61,880 nt of DNA. Origin: JBGSKY01 sp041740995. GTDB lineage: Bacteria; Planctomycetota; Planctomycetia; Pirellulales; Pirellulaceae. The stretch's first letter is position 1. Each line of letters starts with the position of its first letter. Both the position numbers and the translations under genes were made by a program. The notes under the pieces were generated by a model. That model was not told the origin of the DNA. It did not search any database and was given only the letters and a program-made list of their open reading frames with translations. Shown here piece by piece: positions 1 through 8,653 of the stretch. Where the stretch lies: contig JBGSKY010000299.1 of assembly GCA_041740995.1 (NCBI GenBank), forward strand, positions 1-61,880. The letters run 5' to 3'.

Positions 1-111
1 ACGATTGATTACTATCGAGTCGAATACGACGTCGAGAGTGTTGCCAAGCAAATCATGGATATCCCCGAGCTTGATAATTTCTTAGGCGAGAGATTACTCG
101 AGGGTCGTTAG
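1..111 (+). CDS. C-terminal 36 residues of an unidentified protein (5' end outside window)
   Basis: Frame 1 is open from the first base to a TAG at 109-111. It encodes a tail rich in charged residues that ends in GERLLEGR. The rest of the gene lies to the left, so neither family nor function can be named. It runs on the same strand as ribD and is separated from it by 83 bases, so the two could be co-transcribed. I see no signal peptide or motif in the visible part. It is treated as real because the frame continues across the edge and stops just before the next gene. Confidence 0.5.
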   Translation, partial: TIDYYRVEYDVESVAKQIMDIPELDNFLGERLLEGR

Positions 112-194
112 AATCCAAGCAAGATTGCTTCTTTTAATATGTTGCGGACTGTTTGCAATGCTGACTCGATTACCACTGCTATTGGATTGCAGCG

Positions 195-1322
195 ATGAGT
201 AATGCATCTGAGGCTGGCGTCCCGGCCGCTGATGTCGACGACCGATGGATGCTGGAAGCAATTAAACTGGCGGAAAAAGGACGTGGTTACGTCGAGCCAA
301 ATCCGATGGTCGGCTGTGTTATAGTCCGTAACGGAGCCATGATCTCTTCTGGCTATCACCAAGCGTTTGGGCAATCGCATGCTGAGATTAACGCTCTCAA
401 TAACTTGTCAGCCGATATCGTCCGTGATTCCACTTTGTATGTGACCTTAGAGCCTTGCAGTCACATCGGAAAAACTGGTCCTTGTGTCGACCGTCTCATT
501 GAACTCCGACCCAAACGCGTCTGCATTGGTTGCCTTGACCCCAATCCATTGGTTCATGGACGCGGTATCGCAAGACTTCGATCGGCAAATATTGATACTG
601 CCGTTGGCGTTGCGGCCGAACAATGTAACGACCTAATTGCGCCATTTCGCAAACTACTTACCACCGGGCAGCCTTACGTGATTGCCAAGTGGGCGATGAC
701 GCTTGATGGAAAGATCGCGAGCAGTTCAGGGCACTCAAAGTGGATTTCAAATGAACAATCATTGCAACGCGTGCATCAAATTCGAGGCCAGATGGACGCA
801 ATCGTCGTGGGATCACGAACCGTCGCGCTGGATAATCCAAGGCTAACAGCCCGCCCGCCAGGCCCGAGGACGCCAGTGCGAATTGTAATGGACAGCAACG
901 CAAAAACTTCTAGCGAGTGCTCTTTGGTTCAAACCGCTCGCGACATCCCGACGCTCATTGTCTGTCAGCGATCGGCGAAGAAATCAGCGGAGCGACTTTT
1001 GAAAGCAGGCTGCGAGTTGCTTCTGACTGATTCGCCGGATCGAGTTGGTCAAGCGCAAGAGTTGCTCGTCGAGCTAGGAAAACGCCAAATGACCAACGTG
1101 CTGCTTGAAGGTGGTGGTACAATGGTGGGAAGTTTTTTCGATCTGCAAGCGATCAATTATGTGCATGTTTTCATCGCACCAAAACTTGTGGGTGGTCTCG
1201 ATTCGCCTTCTCCGATCGCAGGTTCAGGGCGGCTGACGATTGATAATTCAATTCAACTTGATAGACCTCATTGGCAAGAAATAGGAAACGATTTTTATGT
1301 TCAGTCAAAGATTAGCTACTGA
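195..1322 (+). CDS. ribD: Bifunctional riboflavin biosynthesis deaminase/reductase RibD
   Basis: Catalyses two consecutive cytosolic steps of riboflavin synthesis: deamination of diaminohydroxyphosphoribosylaminopyrimidine, then NADPH-dependent reduction of the ribosyl group. The N-terminal cytidine-deaminase-like domain (about 15-150) shows the zinc and proton-shuttle motif HAE at 62-64 and the two zinc cysteines at 88 and 97 in PCSHIGKTGPC. The RibD C-terminal reductase domain runs from about 160 (YVIAKWAMTLDGKIA) to 372 and includes the late LLEGGG motif. At 375 residues it is normal for the fused enzyme. The ATG at 195 is the natural start, although the ribosome binding site is poor. The next gene's annotated ATG lies inside its last codons, which suggests coupling. 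No other riboflavin genes and no FMN riboswitch are visible nearby. Confidence 0.95.
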   Translation: MSNASEAGVPAADVDDRWMLEAIKLAEKGRGYVEPNPMVGCVIVRNGAMISSGYHQAFGQSHAEINALNNLSADIVRDSTLYVTLEPCSHIGKTGPCVDRLIELRPKRVCIGCLDPNPLVHGRGIARLRSANIDTAVGVAAEQCNDLIAPFRKLLTTGQPYVIAKWAMTLDGKIASSSGHSKWISNEQSLQRVHQIRGQMDAIVVGSRTVALDNPRLTARPPGPRTPVRIVMDSNAKTSSECSLVQTARDIPTLIVCQRSAKKSAERLLKAGCELLLTDSPDRVGQAQELLVELGKRQMTNVLLEGGGTMVGSFFDLQAINYVHVFIAPKLVGGLDSPSPIAGSGRLTIDNSIQLDRPHWQEIGNDFYVQSKISY

Positions 1323-2715
1323 CCCGAACAAAAGGCCTTTCACAACAGAAGTTGCCTTGCACTTTCGCAAGCTGGCTCTCACTGCATGCCTTAGCACCGG
1401 GGCGTTCTTACCACCATCGACGCTTTGTTCTCAGGATATAGCGATTGAGAATGTGAACAATGATGAAGCATTGATCAGTCAGTTGCCCGACGGCTTTGTT
1501 GCAATCTTCGATGGACGTTCGCTGGACGGCTGGCATGGTCGGCCTCAGATGAACCCTGCCGATTACGAAGCAGACTTTCCCAGCCAGAGTTCGAAGTGGA
1601 AAGACATCACGCTGGAACATTGGCATGTCGCGGATGAGGCTTTGGTCAACGATGGCGATGGACCATATCTAACTACCGATCGTCAATTCGAAGACTTCGA
1701 ACTGCTTCTGCAATACAAAACCGTTGCGGGCGCTGATAGCGGAATCTATTTGAGAGGCGTGCCACAAGTTCAAATCTGGGACTGGACCGATCCAAAATCA
1801 ATCAAACTGGGAGCTGATAAAGGTAGCGGTGGACTGTGGAACAATGCTCCGGATGCAAAAGGTAAAGATCCAATGGTTCTCGCTGATCGAAATTTTGGTG
1901 AGTGGAACCAATTTAGAATTCGATTGATTGGCGAGCGTTGCTGGGTTTGGCTCAATGGCAAAGCTGTCGTCGATGATGCGCCGTTGGCCAATTATTTCGA
2001 CCGCAAAGTCCCTCTGAACGCACGCGGTCCAATTCAATTGCAGACTCACGGCGGTGAAATTCAGTGGCGTTCAATTTTTATCAACGAGTTGGATGCCGCC
2101 GAAGCAAACGCAATCCTTCGAGAAGCTGATATGGGGCAAGCGAATTTGTACCACTTATTCGATGGCACGAATCTGCCTGGCTGGGCTGGTGCGACCGGAA
2201 ATTATGAAGCGGTGCTGCGATGTAAAGAAGGTCAGGGAGGAACTCTCTATAGCGAAAAAGAATTCGATGATTTTGATCTCTATACTGAGTTCCGATTACC
2301 AGCGGCTGGGAACAATGGCTTGGTTATCCGTTATCCGATCGACAGCAACGGCAGTGCAGATGGCGCTTACAAAGCAATGTGCGAGTTGCAAGTGCTCGAC
2401 GATAGCGACCCAAGCTATGCATCCTTAGACCCTCGGCAATCGCACGGGAGTGCCTACGGCATGGTCGCTGCAACGCGAGGATATTTGCGACCAGTTGGCA
2501 CCTGGAATTACCAGAAGGTTTCCGTCCGTGGGTCCAAGATTGTTGTCGAATTGAATGGGACAAAAATATTGGACGCTGATTTAGCGGGCGTCGATTCGTT
2601 TCTCGATGACAAACCGCATCCCGGTAAAGACCGAGTTAAGGGTGCGATTGGATTGGCTGGCCATAATGATCCAGTTGAGTTTCGACTGATTGCAGTTTCA
2701 AGCAACAGCCAGTGA
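1297..2715 (+). CDS. Exported protein with two DUF1080 (3-keto-disaccharide hydrolase) domains
   Basis: Carries two tandem copies of the concanavalin-like DUF1080 fold, a family greatly expanded in planctomycetes and linked to cleavage of 3-keto-glycosides. Copy 1 (about 65-265) opens with GFVAIFDGRSLDGW and copy 2 (about 282-470) with LYHLFDGTNLPGW. A signal peptide is likely: a basic stretch, then LALTACLSTGAFLPP, with cleavage near residue 45, so the protein probably acts in the periplasm. The ATG at 1297 overlaps ribD by 26 bases and gives a long n-region. An in-frame TTG at 1357 would give a more ordinary signal peptide starting MHFRK, so the start is uncertain. Substrate unknown. Confidence 0.85.
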   Translation: MFSQRLATDPNKRPFTTEVALHFRKLALTACLSTGAFLPPSTLCSQDIAIENVNNDEALISQLPDGFVAIFDGRSLDGWHGRPQMNPADYEADFPSQSSKWKDITLEHWHVADEALVNDGDGPYLTTDRQFEDFELLLQYKTVAGADSGIYLRGVPQVQIWDWTDPKSIKLGADKGSGGLWNNAPDAKGKDPMVLADRNFGEWNQFRIRLIGERCWVWLNGKAVVDDAPLANYFDRKVPLNARGPIQLQTHGGEIQWRSIFINELDAAEANAILREADMGQANLYHLFDGTNLPGWAGATGNYEAVLRCKEGQGGTLYSEKEFDDFDLYTEFRLPAAGNNGLVIRYPIDSNGSADGAYKAMCELQVLDDSDPSYASLDPRQSHGSAYGMVAATRGYLRPVGTWNYQKVSVRGSKIVVELNGTKILDADLAGVDSFLDDKPHPGKDRVKGAIGLAGHNDPVEFRLIAVSSNSQ

Positions 2716-3137
2716 TTTTTGACTTCGCGGTCTTTTGATCCCTACGAGCATCGTAAAACCAGTTACATGACGTTTGACCTAAATCGGCAATTTTCAGCCT
2801 AGGAATTTTCCTGAAATAATTGCTTTATTTTACGATTTGATAGCAGTCTAAGACTGCGATTTTAGGCTCAGAAAGATCCAACCGAGATCTTTCCCGCCGC
2901 GTTTTGCGTTCATCTTATCGGAGTAAATGTTCTTGGACGCTGCGAGCAAAATGATTCACCAAACGAGATGAATCCGGTGCGGGATTTTAGTGCCGCATTG
3001 TGTTGTCAGTTCAAGACGCTGATTTATCGATGAAAAATCGCATTGGTGGCCAAAGGCAGACTTAGGACAACAAACAATCTTGCTCGGGTTCAGATTGAAG
3101 CGTCGAGCAAATCGAAATCTTATTTCGTGCCAGTCGC
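2716..3137. other. Intergenic spacer between convergent genes with two hairpins
   Basis: This 422-base stretch separates the DUF1080 gene (plus) from the glycosyl-phosphate transferase gene (minus), whose 3' ends face each other. I see no coding sequence with a ribosome binding site. Two short perfect hairpins stand out: GCAGTC/GACTGC at 2843-2857 with a 3-base loop, and GAAAGATC/GATCTTTC at 2871-2893 with a 7-base loop. Neither is followed by a clean T tract, but their position suits bidirectional transcription termination. The remaining sequence shows nothing recognisable. Confidence 0.5.
2871..2893. terminator. Possible bidirectional terminator hairpin
   Basis: Perfect 8-bp inverted repeat GAAAGATC / GATCTTTC around a 7-base loop. 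It lies 155 bases past the DUF1080 stop and between two convergent genes. There is no T run, so assignment as a terminator is by position only. Confidence 0.3.
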
Positions 3138-4682
3138 TTAGGTACCAATAGGTTGCGTGGCAAAAACTGTTTCTGAGTTCAAGTTCGGCAACAATTCTTT
3201 GTCTAGAGCAGTTGCTCCGATGACAAGTTCGTGCTCGTGCACGATCGCGCCAATTTCAGACTGCAAGCATTCGACAAAGACCACCAACGATTCCAGTAAA
3301 TTACCACTGTCCGCGGCAGTCATCGGTCCAACGAATTCGATTCGGCCAACCGCCTTTTCACCAGTGAAAATTGGCATGACCATTTTCCAACGGGAAGATT
3401 CGTCTGGTGAGCGATCGCGGTTCCAGCAGGCGTGATATCCTTCGTGCAGCCACGGAACATTTAAATCAAGACATACCTTAGAAAGGTCATGCTTGTCGGC
3501 GAATTCGGCCATCGAATCCCAAACAGTTTCCCAGCACCGATCACCTTGCAAACGATATTGTCGTTTAGGCTGTTTCCCTTCGTCCTTGCGAAATTGCGGC
3601 AGCAGCGTGTTGCTGAAGTGGGCAACTCTGCCAGCCAACAAGCGAAGTTCTGCGTATCCAAAAAGGCGACTTGCAACCAAGCATCCCAAGACAACTAATA
3701 CTGCAATCAACGCAAGAAATTCGTTGTTCAAAGCAGCGGATAAAAAAGCACCAATCGCCAAAATACAGCTAAACAAACTGACAAGGACAACCAGACGGCT
3801 TTGTCCAAATCCTTTTGTCATTAAATTATGATGCAGGTGCCCTCGATCCGTGCTGAAAATGCTTCGCCCGGTTAACTTTCGACGGACGATTGCCATCGAA
3901 GAGTCAAAAAACGGCAATGCCAAGATCGCAACGGCACCAAGAATTGATACAGCCGTCGGCCCTTTCAGAGAGGTGCGAATAGCCAAGGCCCCCAAAATCA
4001 AACCAACTAACATCGAGCCTGAGTCACCCAGAAAAACCTTGGCTGGCGGAAAATTGAAGACCAAAAAACCTAGCAAGGAGCCGGCAATACTGGCGGCAAA
4101 CGTCGCTTCCAACCAATGGCCTTGCAAAGTGGCCATGGCGGAAAAACCGGCGCTTGCGATCCACCCCACACTACAACACAACCCGTCCGCGCCATCGATC
4201 AAATTGATTGAGTTGATTGTCAACAAAAGCCAGCCAATCGAAATCGGGATAACGAGATAGCCGAGCGGAATTGCTGCTCCGAATGCAGAGACAGTGTCAA
4301 TTTGGTATCCAGCCACTACCAAAACCGTTGTGATCAGAAGCTGGCCGATCAATTTCTGACGCCCGCGAATACCAAACCGATCGTCCAAAATACCTAAAAG
4401 AACTATCGCAAAGCACCCAAACATCAGCGCGGCTAGAGGAACAATTCGGGTCAGCGCCGCTTCCCAGATCGTGGTAACAAAGCAGCCAGCGATGCAAACA
4501 GCCAGTAATGTCGACAGTAAAACAACCGGTCCGCCGCACAATGCAACTGGCTCGCGGTGTAGTTTTCGGTGCGTATCTGGCGAATCGACCAAACCAAATT
4601 GAAGCGACAATCGGCGGCAAATCGGAGTCAAAAGAATGGCTGTGCTGAAAGATCCGAGCAGCGCCAGCAATTGAACAACCAT
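3138..4682 (-). CDS. MraY/WecA-family polyprenyl-phosphate glycosyl-1-phosphate transferase with C-terminal extension
   Basis: Integral membrane enzyme expected to transfer a sugar-1-phosphate (often N-acetylglucosamine-1-P) from a UDP-sugar to undecaprenyl phosphate, starting a cell-surface glycan. About ten membrane segments occupy residues 1-345. Family motifs are all present: DD at 100-101, NSINLIDGADGL at 157-168, FLGDSGS at 217-223 and the HLHH box at 282-285. This pattern fits WecA/TagO better than MraY. About 170 further residues follow the last membrane segment, soluble and probably cytoplasmic, with an acidic/aromatic stretch (CLDLNVPWLHEGYHACW). The usual length for the family is 320-360, so this tail is an addition of unknown role. 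No polysaccharide genes adjoin it. Confidence 0.88.
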   Translation of the reverse strand: MVVQLLALLGSFSTAILLTPICRRLSLQFGLVDSPDTHRKLHREPVALCGGPVVLLSTLLAVCIAGCFVTTIWEAALTRIVPLAALMFGCFAIVLLGILDDRFGIRGRQKLIGQLLITTVLVVAGYQIDTVSAFGAAIPLGYLVIPISIGWLLLTINSINLIDGADGLCCSVGWIASAGFSAMATLQGHWLEATFAASIAGSLLGFLVFNFPPAKVFLGDSGSMLVGLILGALAIRTSLKGPTAVSILGAVAILALPFFDSSMAIVRRKLTGRSIFSTDRGHLHHNLMTKGFGQSRLVVLVSLFSCILAIGAFLSAALNNEFLALIAVLVVLGCLVASRLFGYAELRLLAGRVAHFSNTLLPQFRKDEGKQPKRQYRLQGDRCWETVWDSMAEFADKHDLSKVCLDLNVPWLHEGYHACWNRDRSPDESSRWKMVMPIFTGEKAVGRIEFVGPMTAADSGNLLESLVVFVECLQSEIGAIVHEHELVIGATALDKELLPNLNSETVFATQPIGT

Positions 4683-4886
4683 ATATTACCAAGCTCCCAA
4701 GTCGATCTATGACGAATATCCTTCAAAGGAACGCTCCCGACGGAGTCGCGTCATCGCCTCACCAATCCTTCAATAACGCAATTTTGATTCAGATGCGACA
4801 AATGGTAAAGCCAAGAAGCTGCGAAAATCATGTTAATACTGAAGTATGAAGCCGCACAATCGACAGCAAGGGAGCCGAATTGTCCC

Positions 4887-4911
4887 TTGTGGCTGGCTGC
4901 GTTGGCCACAA
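4887..4911. terminator. Hairpin just downstream of the large lipoprotein gene
   Basis: TTGTGGC / GCCACAA, a 7-bp perfect stem with an 11-base loop, lies 13 bases past the stop of the minus-strand gene ending at 4924. No T tract follows on that strand, so a terminator role is only plausible. Confidence 0.3.
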
Positions 4912-4923
4912 AAGCCAGAAGTG

Positions 4924-7437
4924 CTAGAGCTGCTGTTCAAAAATTGGATCAGCATCGTCGTCAAATTGGTCGAAACCCTCCGGCGGAAGCCTCTCGTCGC
5001 CCTTTATTCGCGAGTAATCGCGATCGTAAATCGGCAAGCAAACGATCGTTTGATCGGTAATCTGAGGCGCCGCTGGGCTGACTTCAAATTTGGAAAGTGG
5101 CTGATTTGTCCAAGCTAGGACTAGCCCCGTTTGATTGGGAAATTTCGGCCCGGCAACCAGTGCCATGAAAATTCCCCTTAGATTCTGTGGGGTTTCCGCT
5201 GGGGCAGCTTGCTTTATCGAGTCCGACGTATCTAATAGCGCGGGATCTGAAGCATAAAGTCGGGATATCAAGTCGATCGAAGAGACATTCTCAAGTCCAT
5301 CGAGCGATGAGCTCATTTGAGGCAGCAGATCGCCTATCCAGTTGATCTGTTTTTCCTCCGAATCGAAACTTACGAAGACAACACTGTAGAGTGGGATCAT
5401 AGTTTCATTTTCTAGAGTCCGCGTTCCATTATTTTCGACCGTGACTTTTAAACGGCCATCCAGTCCGACCATCTCTTCGGACTGCAAGATTGTCGCAGTA
5501 TGTGATCGAATTGGCATACGTCTCAAACCACTACCTTGATCATCAAAGTTCCGATACTCAACGCTCGCCGTCGAGATCGGTCGGCTGCGATTGTCTGTCA
5601 CCGGAATGACAACGCCACCCTGCACCGCGTGTGAAACTGAGAATAGTGTTGAGAGCGACGTGTAGAGCGAGGTATACCGCGTTAGCAGTGCTCTATCGTA
5701 ATTTGCTTGAAGGTGCAGTAATCCAATTGCATTTTGGCTGCGCGCGAATCCAATCTGGATCTGAAGTTTTTTTGCAATCGCTATCGAGGCGCCGACGGCA
5801 ATCAAGGGAATCATAAACCAGGCCCATTCGATTCGATTGAAAATTCGAAAGACAAACCAATTGAGCGGCACGAGAGCGACCAAGTAAACGCACAGCAGCT
5901 TAAAAAGATAAGCGATTGGCGGTAAGCGAATTCCGGAGCTTGTTTTAATTTCGCTGACAGCTAGTGAAGCGAATGGCGAGCTGTTCTGCCAGCTCGCATC
6001 GCCGCTAGATTGTGTACGAACTTTGCGTTCAATTGGAATTTCTTCCGTGGGCGCAATATCAACCCGATCCGCTGGCCGACTTGTTAAAGGAGTTTGTCGA
6101 GTGACTAATTGAAGCCCGCTGTAGGTGGACAACATCTGTTCTTGGTTGATGTTGGACTCACCAAAACGATAACAGAGTTCGTTATCATTGTTCCAAGTTC
6201 GTGACGGTAGTCTCAGAACATAGTTATGTAAAAAGCTTCCGTAGCTTGGCCATCTTTCTAACAGCGGGTTATTCATGTCAAAGCAAGACATGCATACTCG
6301 CCCTGCTCCGACGCGACGTTCTGCCAAAAGTCCTTCGCAACCATCAACCCAGCGAGCGTCCTGGGCCAACGTGCCCGAACAAAGATTCGCGGACAACGCT
6401 GAATCGCTCAACGAAGCCGGCAGTGAAATCTTGGGTTTGGAATTTCGTGTTTCGATGCCGTCTTCGGCCTGGTCGTTACTGGTCAACGGTACGGCTCGAA
6501 TATCTGCCGCGAATGGCAACGTGAATCGATTTAGCTGCTGCGTTAACTCTTTCGCGACTTCTTGGTTGCTGCGAAGATTTCTAAGCGGCAACTCATCGGC
6601 AATGTTGCTATTCGCCAAACCTGTAAGCGAACCTGGTCCATTGACAATCAGTAACCCACCATAGTTCAACCAATCGAGCAAAGCGATTTGCTGTTCTCGT
6701 GTAATCGACTCAGCAGAAATGTCGTTCCAATAGACGACCGATGTGGTCAGCCAGCCGTAAAACTGCGAAGGTAAATTAGCAGCAGCATCATTTTCTCGTA
6801 TCAATACAGCTTGAAAAGGCCTAACCGACGCCAGCGACATCTCGTTTGAAGGCCAGCGAATGCATGATGATCGTTGCCAGAAGAGTTGCGATTCTAGCTG
6901 GCTCGAAAGCACGACAAAATTGGTCTGGTAGTCCTGCAGCAATTCAATCTTCGACGGTATCTGGCGGAGTATACCGCCGAAAGTGCGGTCCGAAATTTCA
7001 ATCTCAGCACTGATTGCCGCCTTGTGCTGTAGCGAGTCAAATTCGTTTCGTTGTTCAAAAGATGTTGGAACATAAATGGTCTGTTCAATGTTCTTGCTTT
7101 GCCCGGTCGCCAAACGAACGCTTCTCAAGAATTCGGCAGTCGACGGTCCGTCATACCGACCATTGGAAATGCCCATGTTAGTCTTATATCGAACATCCAA
7201 ATTCTCGCTTCCGTCGTTGGCTTTAATTGTCTGACGCGTTTGAAGCCAAAAATCAGGCTTAGCGAATGACTTTTCGTCGAGGCTTGAGACCGGCAAGACG
7301 TGAAGCTGCCCGACTTCAACACGGTCAATATCGGCTGACTGTTTCGCAACTTGATTTCGGCAACCAGCGGTCGCTGCGAACCCGCACGAAAGGATAACAA
7401 CTAGAAGCGACTTGCAGACGGAAGTGACGGCATTCAT
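4924..7437 (-). CDS. Large lipoprotein/membrane protein of unknown function, with GATase1-like stretch and two internal TM segments
   Basis: I do not recognise a named family. The start at 7437 (second of two candidates; the other is 7458) gives a lipoprotein signal, hydrophobic LLVVILSCGFAAT then TAGC with the lipid-accepting cysteine at residue 26. A long soluble region follows. In it, LLDWLNYGGLLIVNGPGSL resembles the strand-loop of a class I glutamine-amidotransferase-like fold often found in planctomycete membrane proteins. Two adjacent membrane segments occur near residues 510-570 (YLFKLLCVYLVALVPLNWF and AWFMIPLIAVGASIAIA). The remaining 270 residues are soluble. The lipid anchor plus two spans would place both large domains outside the cytoplasm. 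It is followed at a distance by the transferase gene on the same strand. Confidence 0.7.
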   Translation of the reverse strand: MNAVTSVCKSLLVVILSCGFAATAGCRNQVAKQSADIDRVEVGQLHVLPVSSLDEKSFAKPDFWLQTRQTIKANDGSENLDVRYKTNMGISNGRYDGPSTAEFLRSVRLATGQSKNIEQTIYVPTSFEQRNEFDSLQHKAAISAEIEISDRTFGGILRQIPSKIELLQDYQTNFVVLSSQLESQLFWQRSSCIRWPSNEMSLASVRPFQAVLIRENDAAANLPSQFYGWLTTSVVYWNDISAESITREQQIALLDWLNYGGLLIVNGPGSLTGLANSNIADELPLRNLRSNQEVAKELTQQLNRFTLPFAADIRAVPLTSNDQAEDGIETRNSKPKISLPASLSDSALSANLCSGTLAQDARWVDGCEGLLAERRVGAGRVCMSCFDMNNPLLERWPSYGSFLHNYVLRLPSRTWNNDNELCYRFGESNINQEQMLSTYSGLQLVTRQTPLTSRPADRVDIAPTEEIPIERKVRTQSSGDASWQNSSPFASLAVSEIKTSSGIRLPPIAYLFKLLCVYLVALVPLNWFVFRIFNRIEWAWFMIPLIAVGASIAIAKKLQIQIGFARSQNAIGLLHLQANYDRALLTRYTSLYTSLSTLFSVSHAVQGGVVIPVTDNRSRPISTASVEYRNFDDQGSGLRRMPIRSHTATILQSEEMVGLDGRLKVTVENNGTRTLENETMIPLYSVVFVSFDSEEKQINWIGDLLPQMSSSLDGLENVSSIDLISRLYASDPALLDTSDSIKQAAPAETPQNLRGIFMALVAGPKFPNQTGLVLAWTNQPLSKFEVSPAAPQITDQTIVCLPIYDRDYSRIKGDERLPPEGFDQFDDDADPIFEQQL

Positions 7438-7666
7438 CGTTTGCAACGCGATTAACAAAAGGTTTTAACGTGAGGCTTCATTTTCACGACATAAAGCCAG
7501 TTCAAGCAAGTCTCTAAAATCAGACTTGATTCTAGCACTACTTCCCGTTCCTCGCCGAAGAACCGACCATTTGATTTGGCAATTCATTGACGTTCTATTA
7601 CAGACTGTTACAGAAGAAACGGACCAGTGCGCAATCGGGGATTCGCGGCGAACTATTTTTGGGATC

Positions 7667-8509
7667 TTAGAACCATTTGTAGCCTCGATTGGCAAGGAAC
7701 CAACCCAAGAATACAAAAAGCAGAACTGTCCAAATCAGATGAATTGTTGCACCACTCCCAATTCGTTTTCGATTGGTAAATGCGAAAAAGTGCGAGTAGA
7801 AAGGAATGAAAAATGTCAGCAGCCCATTTCCAACGCTGGTTTTGAATGCGGCAACCAGCATCGCAAGATAAGACATGAAAAACACCATCCCGCTGACGAG
7901 AATTCCAACAAAGGGCAGCAAGGTCACCACTGGCATTTTTTGCATCGCGTAAATCACGGTCCCTTCCGGCGCATAATCGTCCGAGGCCGTTGCAGAGACT
8001 TTCGAAACACCTGCCAAAATCACAATGATCAGACCCAGCAAAATCGCCAGGGTTACCCACCAAGGGGCGCCAACGAATCTCAATCGAGCCTCGGTTTCAG
8101 CATCGCGTTTGAGGCTTATTGACGCTTGGTGCAGTCTTTCGTCCTCAAAGTTTTCCTCTAGTTTTTGAGAAACAACACCCGCCAATTTTTCTCCTCGCGC
8201 CAGGTGAAAACCGCATTCGATACAAACAGCTACGCCGGGTTGAAGTGGCTTATCGCAACTAGGACATCGCATGCCGCGAGATTGTCCGATCCCAGCATCG
8301 GCGAACAATTTGTCCAGACCGCTATTACTCGCTGCGGCCGTCGGCTTTGGCGTTCCCGATGGCTTGCTAGTTGTTCCGACTGTTGCATCAACTTGGCCGC
8401 TAGGAACCTTAATCGAGGCCTGACATTTTGGACATTTGCCTGTTTTCCCCGCAGCAGCGTCTGGCGCCGTTGACTTGTAACCGCATTGGCATTGAATTGG
8501 TATCGGCAT
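7667..8509 (-). CDS. Zinc-ribbon membrane protein of planctomycete type
   Basis: Starts best at the ATG ending at 8509, because the protein then begins directly with the conserved ribbon MPIPIQCQCGYKSTAPDAAA. The first ribbon uses CxC (7, 9) and CPKC (26-29). A second one, CPSCDKP...CIECG, lies near 80-105. Four hydrophobic segments follow, with LAILLGLIIVILAGV and FLGWFLAN among them, so the N-terminal ribbons are probably cytoplasmic. The GYK-x2-APD-x-AAGK-x2-KCPKC pattern recurs in planctomycete proteins without a defined role. A longer reading from 8596 has no support from composition. It is 280 residues long. Nucleic-acid or metal binding is possible; the function is unknown. Confidence 0.75.
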   Translation of the reverse strand: MPIPIQCQCGYKSTAPDAAAGKTGKCPKCQASIKVPSGQVDATVGTTSKPSGTPKPTAAASNSGLDKLFADAGIGQSRGMRCPSCDKPLQPGVAVCIECGFHLARGEKLAGVVSQKLEENFEDERLHQASISLKRDAETEARLRFVGAPWWVTLAILLGLIIVILAGVSKVSATASDDYAPEGTVIYAMQKMPVVTLLPFVGILVSGMVFFMSYLAMLVAAFKTSVGNGLLTFFIPFYSHFFAFTNRKRIGSGATIHLIWTVLLFVFLGWFLANRGYKWF

Positions 8510-8653
8510 CGAAATTCTTTTGCTTGGACAGTCGGAAGTGTCGTCTTGCCTGATGAAAATATCGCAGTCGGTTTCGCTCTGATCCCGCGACTTCAAATTT
8601 TAGTCGCTCGGAGTACGAAGTGTACCGAATTTCGCTCGCTGTGAGCAAACGGC

